A stretch of 64,000 bases of DNA from Pseudomonas sp. (GTDB taxonomy: Bacteria > Pseudomonadota > Gammaproteobacteria > Pseudomonadales > Pseudomonadaceae): positions 1 to 64,000 of the forward strand of contig JAUYKV010000065.1 of the NCBI GenBank assembly GCA_030699825.1, given 5' to 3'. Below are positions 1 through 8,565 of this stretch, piece after piece. The notes under the pieces are model-generated. The model made no database searches. It saw only the letters and a list, made by a program, of their open reading frames with translations, and had not been told where the DNA came from. Position 1 is the stretch's first letter. Each line of letters begins with the position of its first letter. Both the position numbers and the translations under genes were made by a program.

Positions 1-1274
1 GCGAGCCTTCGGCAAAACTGCTGCCCATCGTCCTTGAAGACGCCTTCAAGCTCGGCTTCAGTCGCGACCAGAAGCAGGTCGAGCGCTACATCAAGCTGAT
101 TGAGCAGCGCATCATCGCCTTGCCTTACAAAACCTGGTTCACCCTGCAGGACACCGCACGCCTGATCTGCCGCATCCGCCTGCAGCGCGCCGGGCATATC
201 CTCGGTTCGGCCTATGTCGAGATCGACCTGCATTACCCAGAGACCGGCGAGAAGAAACGCATCGTCTTCTCCGGTGACCTCGGCGCGCCGCATGCGCCCC
301 TGCTGCCAGCCCCCAAGCCACCGTATCGCGCCGACATCCTGGTAATCGAGAGCACCTACGGCGACCGCCTGCACGAAGACCGCCGCACCCGCCGCAAGCG
401 CCTGGAAAGCGTCATCGAACAAGCCCTGGCCAACAACGGCACCGTGCTGATCCCGGCCTTCAGCATCGGCCGCACCCAGGAACTGCTCTACGAGCTGGAA
501 GACATCATCCACAGCAAAAAACTCGATGTCTCGCGCTCAGTAGAAAACGTCAGCAGGAATCCAGAAGTGAACGCTGCTTTTAGGCTCCCTCTCCCCTCCG
601 GGGAGAGGGCTGGGGTGAGGGGCAAGGCTGGTGACGACAGCAAAGTCGAAATCGACTGGCCGACCCTCCCCATCATCCTCGACTCCCCCCTGGCCAGCCG
701 CTTCACCCGGGTCTACCGCGAGCTGAAACCCTTCTGGGACAACGAGGCCCTGCAGCGGGTCAAACAAGGCCGCAATCCGCTGGGCTTCGAGCAACTGCTA
801 ACCGTCGACAGCCACCAGGCCCATCTGGCCATGGTGCGCCACCTGACCACAACCGCTCGTCCGGCCATCGTCATCGCCGGGAACGGAATGTGCAGCAGCG
901 GTCGAATTGTCAATTACCTGAAAGCCATGCTCCACGACCCTCGGCATGACGTACTCTTCATCGGTTACCAGGCGCAAGGCACACCCGGTCGAGCGATCCA
1001 GAGGTATGGTGAGCGCGGTGGTTACGTCGATTTGGACGCAGAACGCTACAAAATTGGCGCCAAAATCAATACCATAGGCGGCTACTCGGCCCATGCGGAT
1101 CAGAAAGGCCTGCTGGGCTTCGTCACACGCATGCGCGACTGGCCCAGCCAAGTGCGTATCGTCCATGGCGAAACCGGCGCCAAACACGAACTCGGCGAAC
1201 GCCTCAAGGCGCTCTACCAGCAGGCCCAACGTAACCTGGAGCTATTAATCCCCAGCAGCACCAACGATGACTAA
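1..1274 (+). CDS. MBL-fold / beta-CASP RNA-processing exonuclease-like protein, 3' part (start lies upstream of the window)
   Basis: Frame +3 is open from base 3; motifs include ILGSAYVEI, VFSGDLG, ESTYGDRLHED, PAFSIGRTQELLYEL, GNGMCSSGRIVNYL and GGYSAHADQKGLL, typical of beta-CASP proteins. Confidence 0.85.
   Translation, partial: EPSAKLLPIVLEDAFKLGFSRDQKQVERYIKLIEQRIIALPYKTWFTLQDTARLICRIRLQRAGHILGSAYVEIDLHYPETGEKKRIVFSGDLGAPHAPLLPAPKPPYRADILVIESTYGDRLHEDRRTRRKRLESVIEQALANNGTVLIPAFSIGRTQELLYELEDIIHSKKLDVSRSVENVSRNPEVNAAFRLPLPSGERAGVRGKAGDDSKVEIDWPTLPIILDSPLASRFTRVYRELKPFWDNEALQRVKQGRNPLGFEQLLTVDSHQAHLAMVRHLTTTARPAIVIAGNGMCSSGRIVNYLKAMLHDPRHDVLFIGYQAQGTPGRAIQRYGERGGYVDLDAERYKIGAKINTIGGYSAHADQKGLLGFVTRMRDWPSQVRIVHGETGAKHELGERLKALYQQAQRNLELLIPSSTNDD
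587..609 (+). repeat. Palindromic repeat (ccctctcccctccggggagaggg) inside the beta-CASP reading frame
   Basis: Perfect CCCTCTCCCC/GGGGAGAGGG palindrome followed by ctggggtgagggg; read in frame as LPLPSGERAGVRG. Confidence 0.8.
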
Positions 1275-1547
1275 CTACTGTAGGAGCGGCTTTAGCCGCG
1301 AAGCATTTGTGGCTGAAACGCAACGCCGCCCGACCGCTCCTATGGACAGAATGAACACCCACAGACTGCCGCCTAACCGGCACCTGGCAACACCGATACA
1401 CGTGGCCTCAACCGCCAAAAATCCTTCCTACCCAGCCCAACGGCTGGCTAGGCTGAAACGAACCCAGTTACCGGCCCATTCAGGCCAGCTGCAAACAGGA
1501 GTGAACTGTCGGTCTGCAGATGCTGCACCGATTTGCTCGTTATCCAT

Positions 1548-2069
1548 ATGAATGTAAGCACCGCAACGACCCATTGCATCACAGATACGGCCCCGGCCTG
1601 GTACCTGGTGCACTGCAAGTCCCGTCAGGATGAGCGCGCAGAACAAAACCTGCTGCGCCAGGGCTACACCTGTTATCGGCCGCAGCACAGCTGTGAGCGG
1701 ATAGTGCGTGGCCGTCGGCAAATCATCGCCGAATCGTTGTTCCCCGGCTATTTGTTCATTCAGCTGGCCGCCGATGCCAACTGGGCGCCGCTGCGCTCGA
1801 CTCGCGGGGTCATTCGCATTGTGGGTTTCGGCGGCGTGCCGCTGCAACTCGACGACGGCTTGATCGAACGCCTGCAACAGCGGACAACCGCACCCGTCAT
1901 ACCGGCCCTCCAAACAGGCGATAGAGTGCGCATTACCGAAGGCGGCTTTGCCGAACTGAACGCCATCTTTGTCGCCATGGACGGCGAACAGCGGGTGATC
2001 CTGCTGCTCAACATGCTCAACCGCCAGCAACGGATCAGCCTGCCGCTGGTCAGCATCGTCAAGAACTGA
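1548..2069 (+). CDS. rfaH: Transcription antitermination protein RfaH (NusG paralogue)
   Basis: WYLVHCKSRQDERAEQNLLRQGYTCYRPQ...ESLFPGYLFIQL...WAPLRSTRGVIRIV...RVRITEGGFAELNAIFVAMDGEQRVILLLNML; ATG at 1548 preferred over 1533. Confidence 0.9.
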   Translation: MNVSTATTHCITDTAPAWYLVHCKSRQDERAEQNLLRQGYTCYRPQHSCERIVRGRRQIIAESLFPGYLFIQLAADANWAPLRSTRGVIRIVGFGGVPLQLDDGLIERLQQRTTAPVIPALQTGDRVRITEGGFAELNAIFVAMDGEQRVILLLNMLNRQQRISLPLVSIVKN

Positions 2070-2074
2070 ACACC

Positions 2075-2092
2075 CCTCGGCCCGTGCCGAGG
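2075..2092 (+). terminator. Hairpin directly after rfaH (cctcggc-ccgt-gccgagg); terminator-like stem without an obvious U-tract
   Basis: Perfect 7-bp stem with 4-nt loop, 6 nt after the rfaH stop; repeated after the two partial rfaH copies. Confidence 0.5.
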
Positions 2093-2165
2093 TCAAGGCA
2101 ACACCCTGGCAATGCCAGCACAATCCGAGCAATGACGTTCTCAGGAAACCAACGGTAAATCCTGG

Positions 2166-2177
2166 GGCGGTAGCGTG
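2166..2177 (+). promoter_or_regulatory. ops / JUMPstart-like element, copy 1
   Basis: ggcggtagcgtg within ggtaaatcctggggcggtagcgtg matches the core ops consensus GGCGGTAGCGTG. Confidence 0.85.
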
Positions 2178-2303
2178 TCTGAGAGCAAACCTCCACAGGC
2201 GCGTGCCGCACCCGCCCTTGCAGGAGGGTCCGGGCGGCGTTCCGTGCCCCGGTGCGATGTTTTTGCTTGTTGACCACTACAATCAGACGCGACCTTCCTA
2301 CCG

Positions 2304-2400
2304 CCGCGCCACAGATCAACCTGCAGTTAAAACGGGTTAGGCGCATGTTGCCGATCGCGATGAACCCGCAAGATCCGCTGCGCCGTAACCCACCATCGCC
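2304..2400 (+). repeat. Intergenic repeat family L, copy a
   Basis: atcaacctgcagttaaaacgggttaggcgcatgttgccgatcgcgatgaacccgcaagatccgctgcgccgtaacccacca recurs near 4.1, 6.4 and 7.9 kb. Confidence 0.8.
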
Positions 2401-2424
2401 GCGCCACCGTCTGCATTGCGCCAG

Positions 2425-2451
2425 TGCTTGCACTTTGCTAAAGTGCAAGCA
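2425..2451. promoter_or_regulatory. Putative FitA-type operator (12-bp inverted repeat)
   Basis: TGCTTGCACTTT-GCT-AAAGTGCAAGCA, perfect arms, 28 bp upstream of the antitoxin ATG. Confidence 0.7.
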
Positions 2452-2479
2452 TATCAAACAAGATAGAGGTTTTGAAACT

Positions 2480-2734
2480 ATGCCGTCTATTACCGTCCGC
2501 AACGTGCCTGATGAGGTGCACCGTGCCTTGCGCGTGCGAGCCGCACAGCACGGCCGTAGCGCCGAGGCAGAAATCCGCGACATCCTGGAACACGCCGTGA
2601 AGCCGGAGCAGCGCGTCCGCATGGGCGACGCCCTGGCGGCGCTGGGGCGCAAGATCGGGCTGACCAACGAGGATTTCGCGGTTTTTGAACAGGTGCGCGA
2701 CAAAATGCCAGCCGAGCCGATGAGGTTTGAATGA
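2480..2734 (+). CDS. FitA-like ribbon-helix-helix antitoxin
   Basis: MPSITVRNVPDEVHRALRVRAAQHGRSAEAEIRDILEHAV is characteristic of FitA/VapB RHH antitoxins; overlaps the PIN toxin start. Confidence 0.85.
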   Translation: MPSITVRNVPDEVHRALRVRAAQHGRSAEAEIRDILEHAVKPEQRVRMGDALAALGRKIGLTNEDFAVFEQVRDKMPAEPMRFE

Positions 2735-3147
2735 TCGTCTTGGATACCAACGTCGTTTCCGAGGCGATGAAGCCCGAGCCGCACCCGGCCGTGCGGGCCT
2801 GGCTGAACAATCAGGTGGCTGAAACCCTGTATCTGTCCAGCGTGACGCTGGCCGAGTTGCTGTTTGGCATTAAGGCGCTGCCGCTGGGCAAGCGCAAGAA
2901 TCGTCTGGGCGGCGCGCTGGATGGCTTCCTGGCGCTATTCGGGGATCGCGTGTTGCCGTTCGATACCAATGCCGCGCGCCACTATGCCGAGTTGGCCGTC
3001 ACGGGTAAAGCCGGCGGTCGGGGCTTCCCGACGCCAGATGGATATATTGCAGCCATCGCGGCCGCGAATGGATTTACCGTAGCCAGCCGAGATACCGGCC
3101 CCTTCGAGGCGGCCGGCGTGACCGTCATCAACCCTTGGCAGGTGTAG
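2731..3147 (+). CDS. FitB/VapC-like PIN-domain toxin
   Basis: MIVLDTNVVSEAMKP...LYLSSVTLAELLFGI...TPDGYIAAIAAANGFTVASRDTGPFEAAGVTVINPW. Confidence 0.9.
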   Translation: MIVLDTNVVSEAMKPEPHPAVRAWLNNQVAETLYLSSVTLAELLFGIKALPLGKRKNRLGGALDGFLALFGDRVLPFDTNAARHYAELAVTGKAGGRGFPTPDGYIAAIAAANGFTVASRDTGPFEAAGVTVINPWQV

Positions 3148-3150
3148 AGG

Positions 3151-3294
3151 ATGACTCTGAAAGCCGGCATCGAGGCGCTCAAGCTTCGACTCTTGCAGGC
3201 AGGGGCCACCGGGGCCAAAGTGGACATCGAGGCTGGAAACACTATTGATGGCGAATCATTTTTAGACGGTTTGGAAACGGGTCGATATGACTAG
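3151..3294 (+). CDS. Short ORF resembling the C-terminal part of a small antitoxin
   Basis: MTLKAGIEALKLRLLQAGATGAKVDIEAGNTIDGESFLDGLETGRYD (47 aa); no adjacent toxin. Confidence 0.3.
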   Translation: MTLKAGIEALKLRLLQAGATGAKVDIEAGNTIDGESFLDGLETGRYD

Positions 3295-3396
3295 CCATGG
3301 GTAAAGAAGAAGGGCAAACGCTGCGGCTAATAAGAGAACATATAAAGGATTAATATGTACTTTGAAGCGCGTGCAGCTCAACCAGGTGGCATACAC

Positions 3397-3687
3397 ATGT
3401 TATTACAGACATTGAATGCACAAAGAGATGCGATTAACGCCCTGGCTCATCAATATGGTGCCAGCCATGTGCGGGTGTTTGGATCTGTTGCGCGCGGTGA
3501 AGACACCGAAGACAGTGATGTAGATTTCCTGGTTGAATTCCCTGAAGGGTACGATTTATTCAAGCAGCGAATTAAACTTGCACAATCACTGGAGGCCCTG
3601 CTAGGTCGGAAAGTCGACCTCATTCCAGAGCATGAGCTGAACAAATATATTCGTGATGCCGTATTGCATGAGTCAATAGAGCTATGA
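3397..3687 (+). CDS. MNT-type minimal nucleotidyltransferase (antitoxin-like), without HEPN partner
   Basis: VRVFGSVARGEDTEDSDVDFLVEF = GSX10DXD nucleotidyltransferase motif. Confidence 0.85.
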   Translation: MLLQTLNAQRDAINALAHQYGASHVRVFGSVARGEDTEDSDVDFLVEFPEGYDLFKQRIKLAQSLEALLGRKVDLIPEHELNKYIRDAVLHESIEL

Positions 3688-3736
3688 GCAAAAAATGACC
3701 ATAGCGAAAGAACCACTATTCATTCGTCACCCAAGC

Positions 3737-3982
3737 AGAATATGCAGGCGGTTACAAAATCAGTCTCTCATTCACTGATGGCGCTACCGTAACAGTTGAT
3801 TTCGAGCGATTTCTTAAAAGCAGCCTCAATCCGCACATTCAGAAGTACCTGGAATTGTGCAACTTCAAACAATTCTCTATTCAAGATGGCGACCTGCAAT
3901 GGAACGATTACGATCTGTGCTTCCCGGTAGCAGACCTCTATGAGAATGATGTCTCTGGATTGGGGCATGAGTCTGCAGCATA
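3737..3982 (+). pseudogene. DUF2442-like small protein remnant without a clear start codon
   Basis: Frame reads VTQAEYAGGYKISLSFTDGATVTVDFERFLKSSLNPHIQKYLELCNFKQFSIQDGDLQWNDYDLCFPVADLYEND; no in-frame ATG and an upstream in-frame stop. Confidence 0.5.
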
Positions 3983-4086
3983 GAGTTGTCTGCGTGAGAC
4001 GGAATAGTAATTCTCGATGGAGAAGGCGGGCAGGGTAGGCAAAATGTCGGGAACATTTTCGGCCGCGGGCGCAGCCCTCCTACCGT

Positions 4087-4200
4087 CGCACCACCGATCA
4101 ACCTGCAATTAAAACGGCTCTTCGTAGGGTGGCGTTAGGCGCCTGTTGCCGATCGCGACGACCCCGCAAGATCCGCTGCGCCGTAACCCACCACAGGCGC
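4087..4200 (+). repeat. Intergenic repeat family L, copy b
   Basis: atcaacctgcaattaaaacggctcttcgtagggtggcgttaggcgcctgttgccgatcgcgacgaccccgcaagatccgctgcgccgtaacccacc. Confidence 0.8.
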
Positions 4201-4432
4201 GACGCAGCCCCCAGTTTCGAGGCGAGGCCCGGCGCGATGCTTTTGCGTGTTGAGCGGACCTTGTCCGCCATTTGCGCGGTCTGCTGCTGGAGGCGACGGC
4301 CTCCAGCAGCACCGGTCGATGCCAGTTATTTCGCGACACTGCATGAACGCGTTCAACGACGCGCTCGGGGATGAAGGCCAGGCCCAGCATCTTGCGTGAG
4401 CTGCCCAATCAGCTGAATCGACCGTCACCAAG

Positions 4433-4459
4433 ATTGGATATACACTCGGTATATCCAAT
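4433..4459. promoter_or_regulatory. Putative VapB operator (11-bp inverted repeat)
   Basis: ATTGGATATAC-ACTCG-GTATATCCAAT, perfect arms, just upstream of vapB. Confidence 0.7.
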
Positions 4460-4478
4460 CGAATCGAGAGCCATCCTG

Positions 4479-4715
4479 ATGAGCAGCGTACAAACCACCG
4501 TGTTCAAAACCAACAAAACCCAGGCAGTTCGCCTGCCCAAGGCTGTCGAACTGCCGGCATCCGTGAAAAAGGTCGATGTCATTGCAGTTGGCAATACCCG
4601 GATCATCGCCCCAGCGGGCGAATCCTGGGATAGCTGGTTCGACGGTCTGGATGTGGCGGCGGACTTCATGGCCGACCGCGAGCAGCCTGAAGAGCAGGCA
4701 CGTGAAGGTTTCTGA
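4479..4715 (+). CDS. vapB: VapB-like AbrB-fold antitoxin
   Basis: TTVFKTNKTQAVRLPKAVELPASVKKVDVIAVGNTRIIAPAGESWDSWFDG typical VapB; vapC follows directly. Confidence 0.85.
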   Translation: MSSVQTTVFKTNKTQAVRLPKAVELPASVKKVDVIAVGNTRIIAPAGESWDSWFDGLDVAADFMADREQPEEQAREGF

Positions 4716-4717
4716 GC

Positions 4718-5116
4718 GTGCTCAAATACATGCTCGATACCAACACGGTCATTTACACAATCAAAAACCGACCGCCGCAGGTTCGCGATTTGTTCAGGCA
4801 GCATGACGGCCAGATGTGCATCTCTACCGTCACCCTGGGCGAGCTGATTTTTGGTGCGGAAAAATCCGCCCAGCCAGAGAAAAACCTGCTGGTGATCGAA
4901 GGTATGGTGGCCCGCATGGAAGTGGCTCACTTCGATGACAAAGCCGCCGTACATTTTGGTCAGATCAGGGCCGAACTGGCCAAGGCCGGTACGCCGATCG
5001 GCCCCTACGACATGATGATCGCCGGCCATGCACGCGCAGAAGGCTTGATATTGGTCACCAACAACCTGAAAGAATTCCAACGCGTGCCGGGGCTACGTCT
5101 TGAAAACTGGGTATGA
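4718..5116 (+). CDS. vapC: VapC PIN-domain toxin
   Basis: MLDTNTVIYTIKNRPPQVRDLF...ISTVTLGELIFGAEKS...GTPIGPYDMMIAGHARAEGLILVTNNLKEFQRVPGLRLENW. Confidence 0.92.
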   Translation: MLKYMLDTNTVIYTIKNRPPQVRDLFRQHDGQMCISTVTLGELIFGAEKSAQPEKNLLVIEGMVARMEVAHFDDKAAVHFGQIRAELAKAGTPIGPYDMMIAGHARAEGLILVTNNLKEFQRVPGLRLENWV

Positions 5117-5279
5117 GTTTTGGGCCTGTGTCCCGAGCAAATTATGGCGCCTTGCAGCCGCGCCCTGATCGCCCACTTTTGTAGGAAGGTCCGGGCGGCG
5201 TTCCGTGCCCCGGCGCGATGCTTTTGATTATGTGGTGGACTTGTCGATCATACTTGTAGAGAGTACGTTAATACCTATT

Positions 5280-5885
5280 ATGAGTATGAAAACAACCTCA
5301 ATCGCCGATGTCCTCTTCTCTACTGTGCAGCAGAGACTGCTGGCTATCTGTTTTGGCAATCCAGAGCGCAGCTTCTACACCAACCAATTGATCCGCTTGA
5401 TTGGTGCAGGCAGCGCGCCGGTGCAGCGCGAACTCAAGCGTATGAGTGCGGCTGACTTGCTGACTGTTTCTGCTGTTGGCAACCAAAAGCACTACCGGGC
5501 GAACATCCAGTCTCCGGTTTTTGCAGAGTTGAGCGCCTTGATCCGCAAGACATTCGGCTTGGCCGACGTGGTGCGGCACGCCTTGTTGCCAGTTGCAGAC
5601 CAGCTCAAGGTCGCGCTAATTTATGGTTCGATTGCCAAGGGGCAGGAGCATGCGAGCAGTGATGTGGATCTTCTGCTAATCACTGACACGCTTGGTTATG
5701 CAGACCTGTTTGCACTGTTGACGGACGCGGAAGCGCAGCTGGGGCGCCCGATCAATCCCAGTCTCTATACCGTTGCCGAGTGGCGTCACCGTCTGGAGTC
5801 TGGCAACACCTTTGCCTTGCGGCTGCTTGAACAGCCAAAAATCTTTTTGATTGGCAGCGAACATGACCTTGGCAAACCTGCATAA
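5280..5885 (+). CDS. Winged-HTH plus MNT nucleotidyltransferase antitoxin-like protein
   Basis: N-terminal HTH-like region then VALIYGSIAKGQEHASSDVDLLLITD (GSX10DXD); overlaps the HEPN-like ORF. Confidence 0.8.
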   Translation: MSMKTTSIADVLFSTVQQRLLAICFGNPERSFYTNQLIRLIGAGSAPVQRELKRMSAADLLTVSAVGNQKHYRANIQSPVFAELSALIRKTFGLADVVRHALLPVADQLKVALIYGSIAKGQEHASSDVDLLLITDTLGYADLFALLTDAEAQLGRPINPSLYTVAEWRHRLESGNTFALRLLEQPKIFLIGSEHDLGKPA

Positions 5886-6291
5886 CCTGCAAAAGACCGG
5901 CAGCCTAAAACTGGAAGCCCCAAGTGCCAGCGAGTTTTCCGGTTTGCTCCGGTCGGCCGTGGTCCGCCTGCAGGATGCAAAGAATCTGACGCTTGCTCCG
6001 GACAGTCGTTTCGACCTGGCCTACAACGCCTCGCACGCATTGGCTTTGGCCGCTCTGCGCCATCATGGCTATCGCTGCGACAATCGTTATCTGGTGTTCC
6101 AATGCCTGCCTCACACGCTTGAGGCAAAACCGGAAATTTGGCGAATTTTGGCCAAGTGCCACCAGCAGAGAAACCTTGCAGAATATGAAGGCCATCTGGA
6201 AGTTGATGATCGACTGCTGAACGAGCTGATCCAGGCTGCAGATTGGTTGCTGGCCAAGGTTCAGGCATTACCGGGTCAGGGAATTGGCTAA
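5863..6291 (+). CDS. HEPN-like toxin partner
   Basis: SRFDLAYNASHALALAALRHHGYRCDNRYLVFQCLPHTL; overlaps upstream MNT gene. Confidence 0.65.
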   Translation: MTLANLHNLQKTGSLKLEAPSASEFSGLLRSAVVRLQDAKNLTLAPDSRFDLAYNASHALALAALRHHGYRCDNRYLVFQCLPHTLEAKPEIWRILAKCHQQRNLAEYEGHLEVDDRLLNELIQAADWLLAKVQALPGQGIG

Positions 6292-6372
6292 GTACTGCTG
6301 ATTGCTTTTGTGGGCGGGGCGGGCTTGGTGTGATGGTTTTGCTTGTGGAGCGGACCTTGTCCGCTATCGCCG

Positions 6373-6660
6373 TGCCACCGATCAACCTGCAGTTAAAACG
6401 GCTCTTCGTAGGGTGGCGTTAGGCGCATGTTGCCGATCGCGATGCCCCCGCAAGATCCGTTGCGCCGTAACCCACCATCGGCGCAACGCAGGATTATTGT
6501 CTGGTGGGTTACGCGGCGCGCCACGATAGCGGTGCCTGATCACTCTGAGCTTGGCGCCGCTAACCTGCGCGGCCAGCCCCACAGTGATCCGGCATTCAGG
6601 GTTGACGCGACACTACAAGGGATCGCACCTGCTCTTGGAGGACCGACCCCTGCAGATGTT
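6373..6660 (+). repeat. Intergenic repeat family L, copy c (long form)
   Basis: Same core as copies a, b and d, continuing into ggtgggttacgcggcgcgccacgatagcggtgcctgatcac...gatccggcattcagggttgacgcgacactacaagggatcgc shared with copy d. Confidence 0.8.
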
Positions 6661-6840
6661 TTTGCTTGTTGAGCGGACGTTGTCCGCTATCGCAGCTAAA
6701 GCAGCTCCTACATTCGATGGTTCCCACGCTCTGCGTGGTAACCCCCGCGTGGGACGCTCTGCGTCCGCCGTACCGAAACGCGGAGCGTCTCTGGCTGCAT
6801 GCCAGCGCGGACGGTTCGACACCTCGACGTGGGAACGATC

Positions 6841-6966
6841 AATCGGTTCGGTCGGTTACCCGGCACTCGAGAGATTGTCGTGCATCCGAGTTACCTGGTG
6901 GTCTACCGGGTGACAGATCACATTGAGGTCGTGAGTGTCCTGCACGCCCGCGAGGAATACCCTTAG
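6841..6966 (+). pseudogene. ParE/RelE toxin C-terminal remnant
   Basis: NRFGRLPGTREIVVHPSYLVVYRVTDHIEVVSVLHAREEYP*, nearly identical to the C-terminus of the ParE locus at 35782-36051. Confidence 0.75.
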
Positions 6967-7022
6967 CCCTGCAGGGCGCCCCCGCTATACTCTCACCACT
7001 GTTTATCTGGACGTGTGCACCG

Positions 7023-7325
7023 ATGCGACTTACTGAACCACAACGGGCGATCATCAAACAGACGCTATTGAAGCACTTCGGCGCGGCCTCGGAGGTGCGT
7101 TTATTTGGTTCAAGAGTTGACGATAATGCCCGTGGCGGGGATATCGACCTTTATATTGAGCCTGAAATTCAGCGGGCAGACGATATTGTCGAGGCAAAGC
7201 TGAATGCACTGGTGGAATTGCACCGTCAGCTAGGCGAGCAAAAAATCGATCTGGTGATTAACCGCAAGCAGGGAATAAATTTGCCGATTTATCAGGTGGC
7301 GAAAGAAACCGGAGTGCTGCTGTGA
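7023..7325 (+). CDS. MNT-type nucleotidyltransferase antitoxin-like protein
   Basis: VRLFGSRVDDNARGGDIDLYIEPE motif; followed by HEPN-like gene. Confidence 0.85.
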   Translation: MRLTEPQRAIIKQTLLKHFGAASEVRLFGSRVDDNARGGDIDLYIEPEIQRADDIVEAKLNALVELHRQLGEQKIDLVINRKQGINLPIYQVAKETGVLL

Positions 7326-7338
7326 GAGGCAAACTCAA

Positions 7339-7815
7339 ATGAATAAGGCTCAAATGAATAAAGCAATATTTGATGGCATCGTAGGTGTGTGTCAAACGCA
7401 TGCGGAGCGTTTGCGCTGGGCAATGGTACAGCTGGCGAAAAAAAAACCCCTTACTGCCAAGGCGTTACAGCAACTGACCGATATAGAGTTAGCGGTGTTC
7501 GATCAGTTCGTTGTTCGGTTTTCCAAGTTGCAGGATGCTATGGGCGCCAAGTTATTACCGGCTGTGATTGAGCTAACACATGAAGAGGGTGAATTAACCA
7601 CCTTTATTGATAAGCTGAACAGACTGGAAAAAATAGGTGCATTAAATTCGGTTGAGCAGTGGCTTAAGTTGCGTGAGATGCGCAATCAGTTTGCACATGA
7701 CTATCCAAATGATCCGGAGATTCAGGCGTCGTTGTTGAATAAGGCGTTTGACCTGGCGGCGCAGTTGTTAGCGACCTTGGATCAGGTCATCGTATTTGCG
7801 GCGAAGTACCATTGA
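7339..7815 (+). CDS. HEPN-like toxin
   Basis: KLREMRNQFAHDYPNDPE contains the RX4H HEPN motif (RNQFAH); adjacent to MNT. Confidence 0.75.
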   Translation: MNKAQMNKAIFDGIVGVCQTHAERLRWAMVQLAKKKPLTAKALQQLTDIELAVFDQFVVRFSKLQDAMGAKLLPAVIELTHEEGELTTFIDKLNRLEKIGALNSVEQWLKLREMRNQFAHDYPNDPEIQASLLNKAFDLAAQLLATLDQVIVFAAKYH

Positions 7816-7864
7816 TGCACGGCAGCAATAATTTGTGATTTTAGTCTGGTGGCGAGTCACAGGC

Positions 7865-8145
7865 GCGCCACCAATCAACCTGCAGTTAAAACGGGTTAGG
7901 CGCATGTTGCCGATCGCGACGACCCCGCAAGATCCGCTGCGCCGTAACCCACTACTGGCGCAACACAATATTATTGTCAGGTGGGTTACGCGGCGCGCCA
8001 CGCTAACGGTGCCTGATCAGCCTGAGCTTGGCGCCCCTGCGCGGCCCGACCCATAGTGATCCGGCATTTCAGGCTTGACGCGACACTACAGGTGATCGCT
8101 GGCAGCCCTTGGAGGGCCGCCCCGGCACGATGCTTTTGCTTGTTA
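7865..8145 (+). repeat. Intergenic repeat family L, copy d (long form)
   Basis: Same core and extension as copy c. Confidence 0.8.
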
Positions 8146-8457
8146 AGCAACCGTTGGCAAACCATCGCCGAATTGCCGTTCGCCCGATTATCTGTTTAAC
8201 CCGCTGGCCACTGATGCCAACTGGGCGCCCCTGCGACTCGATGACAGCTTGATCGAGCGCCTGCAACAACGGACAATCGCACCCGCTAACCGGCCCTAGA
8301 AGCAGGGGGGTAGGTACGCATCACCGAAGGCGGTTTCGCCGGGTTGGACGCCAGCTTCGTGACCATAGACGGCGAGCAACGGGTGATCCTGCTGCTCAAC
8401 ATGCCCAACCACCAGCAACAAATCAGCCTGCCGCTGGTCAGCATCGTCAAGAACTGA
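8146..8457 (+). pseudogene. Degraded partial rfaH copy (rfaH'2)
   Basis: gatgccaactgggcgcccctgcgactcgatgacagcttgatcgagcgcctgcaacaa...ggcgagcaacgggtgatcctgctgctcaacatgcccaaccaccagcaacaaatcagcctgccgctggtcagcatcgtcaagaactga; frame disrupted, 3' end nearly identical to rfaH. Confidence 0.85.
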
Positions 8458-8462
8458 ACACC

Positions 8463-8480
8463 CCTCGGCCCGTGCCGAGG
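8463..8480 (+). terminator. Hairpin after rfaH'2, same as copy 1
   Basis: cctcggc-ccgt-gccgagg. Confidence 0.5.
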
Positions 8481-8553
8481 TCAAGGCAGCACCCTGGCAA
8501 GGCCAGCACAATCCGAGCAATGACGTTCTCAGGAAACCAACGGTAAATCCTGG

Positions 8554-8565
8554 GGCGGTAGCGTG
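8554..8565 (+). promoter_or_regulatory. ops / JUMPstart-like element, copy 2
   Basis: ggcggtagcgtg in the same context as copy 1. Confidence 0.85.

Noticed and set aside
488-1229. Several minus-strand ORFs antisense to the beta-CASP gene
   Set aside because: They lie opposite a strongly supported coding frame in GC-rich DNA and have no recognisable domains.
1267-1551. ORF of 94 aa between the beta-CASP gene and rfaH
   Set aside because: It begins across a REP-like gtaggagcggctttagccgcg sequence and shows no domain character; likely spurious.
6715-6845. Repeat gttcccacgctctgcgtgg...gggaacg as a possible novel element
   Set aside because: It resembles common short palindromic intergenic repeats of pseudomonads; I have no evidence that it is special here.
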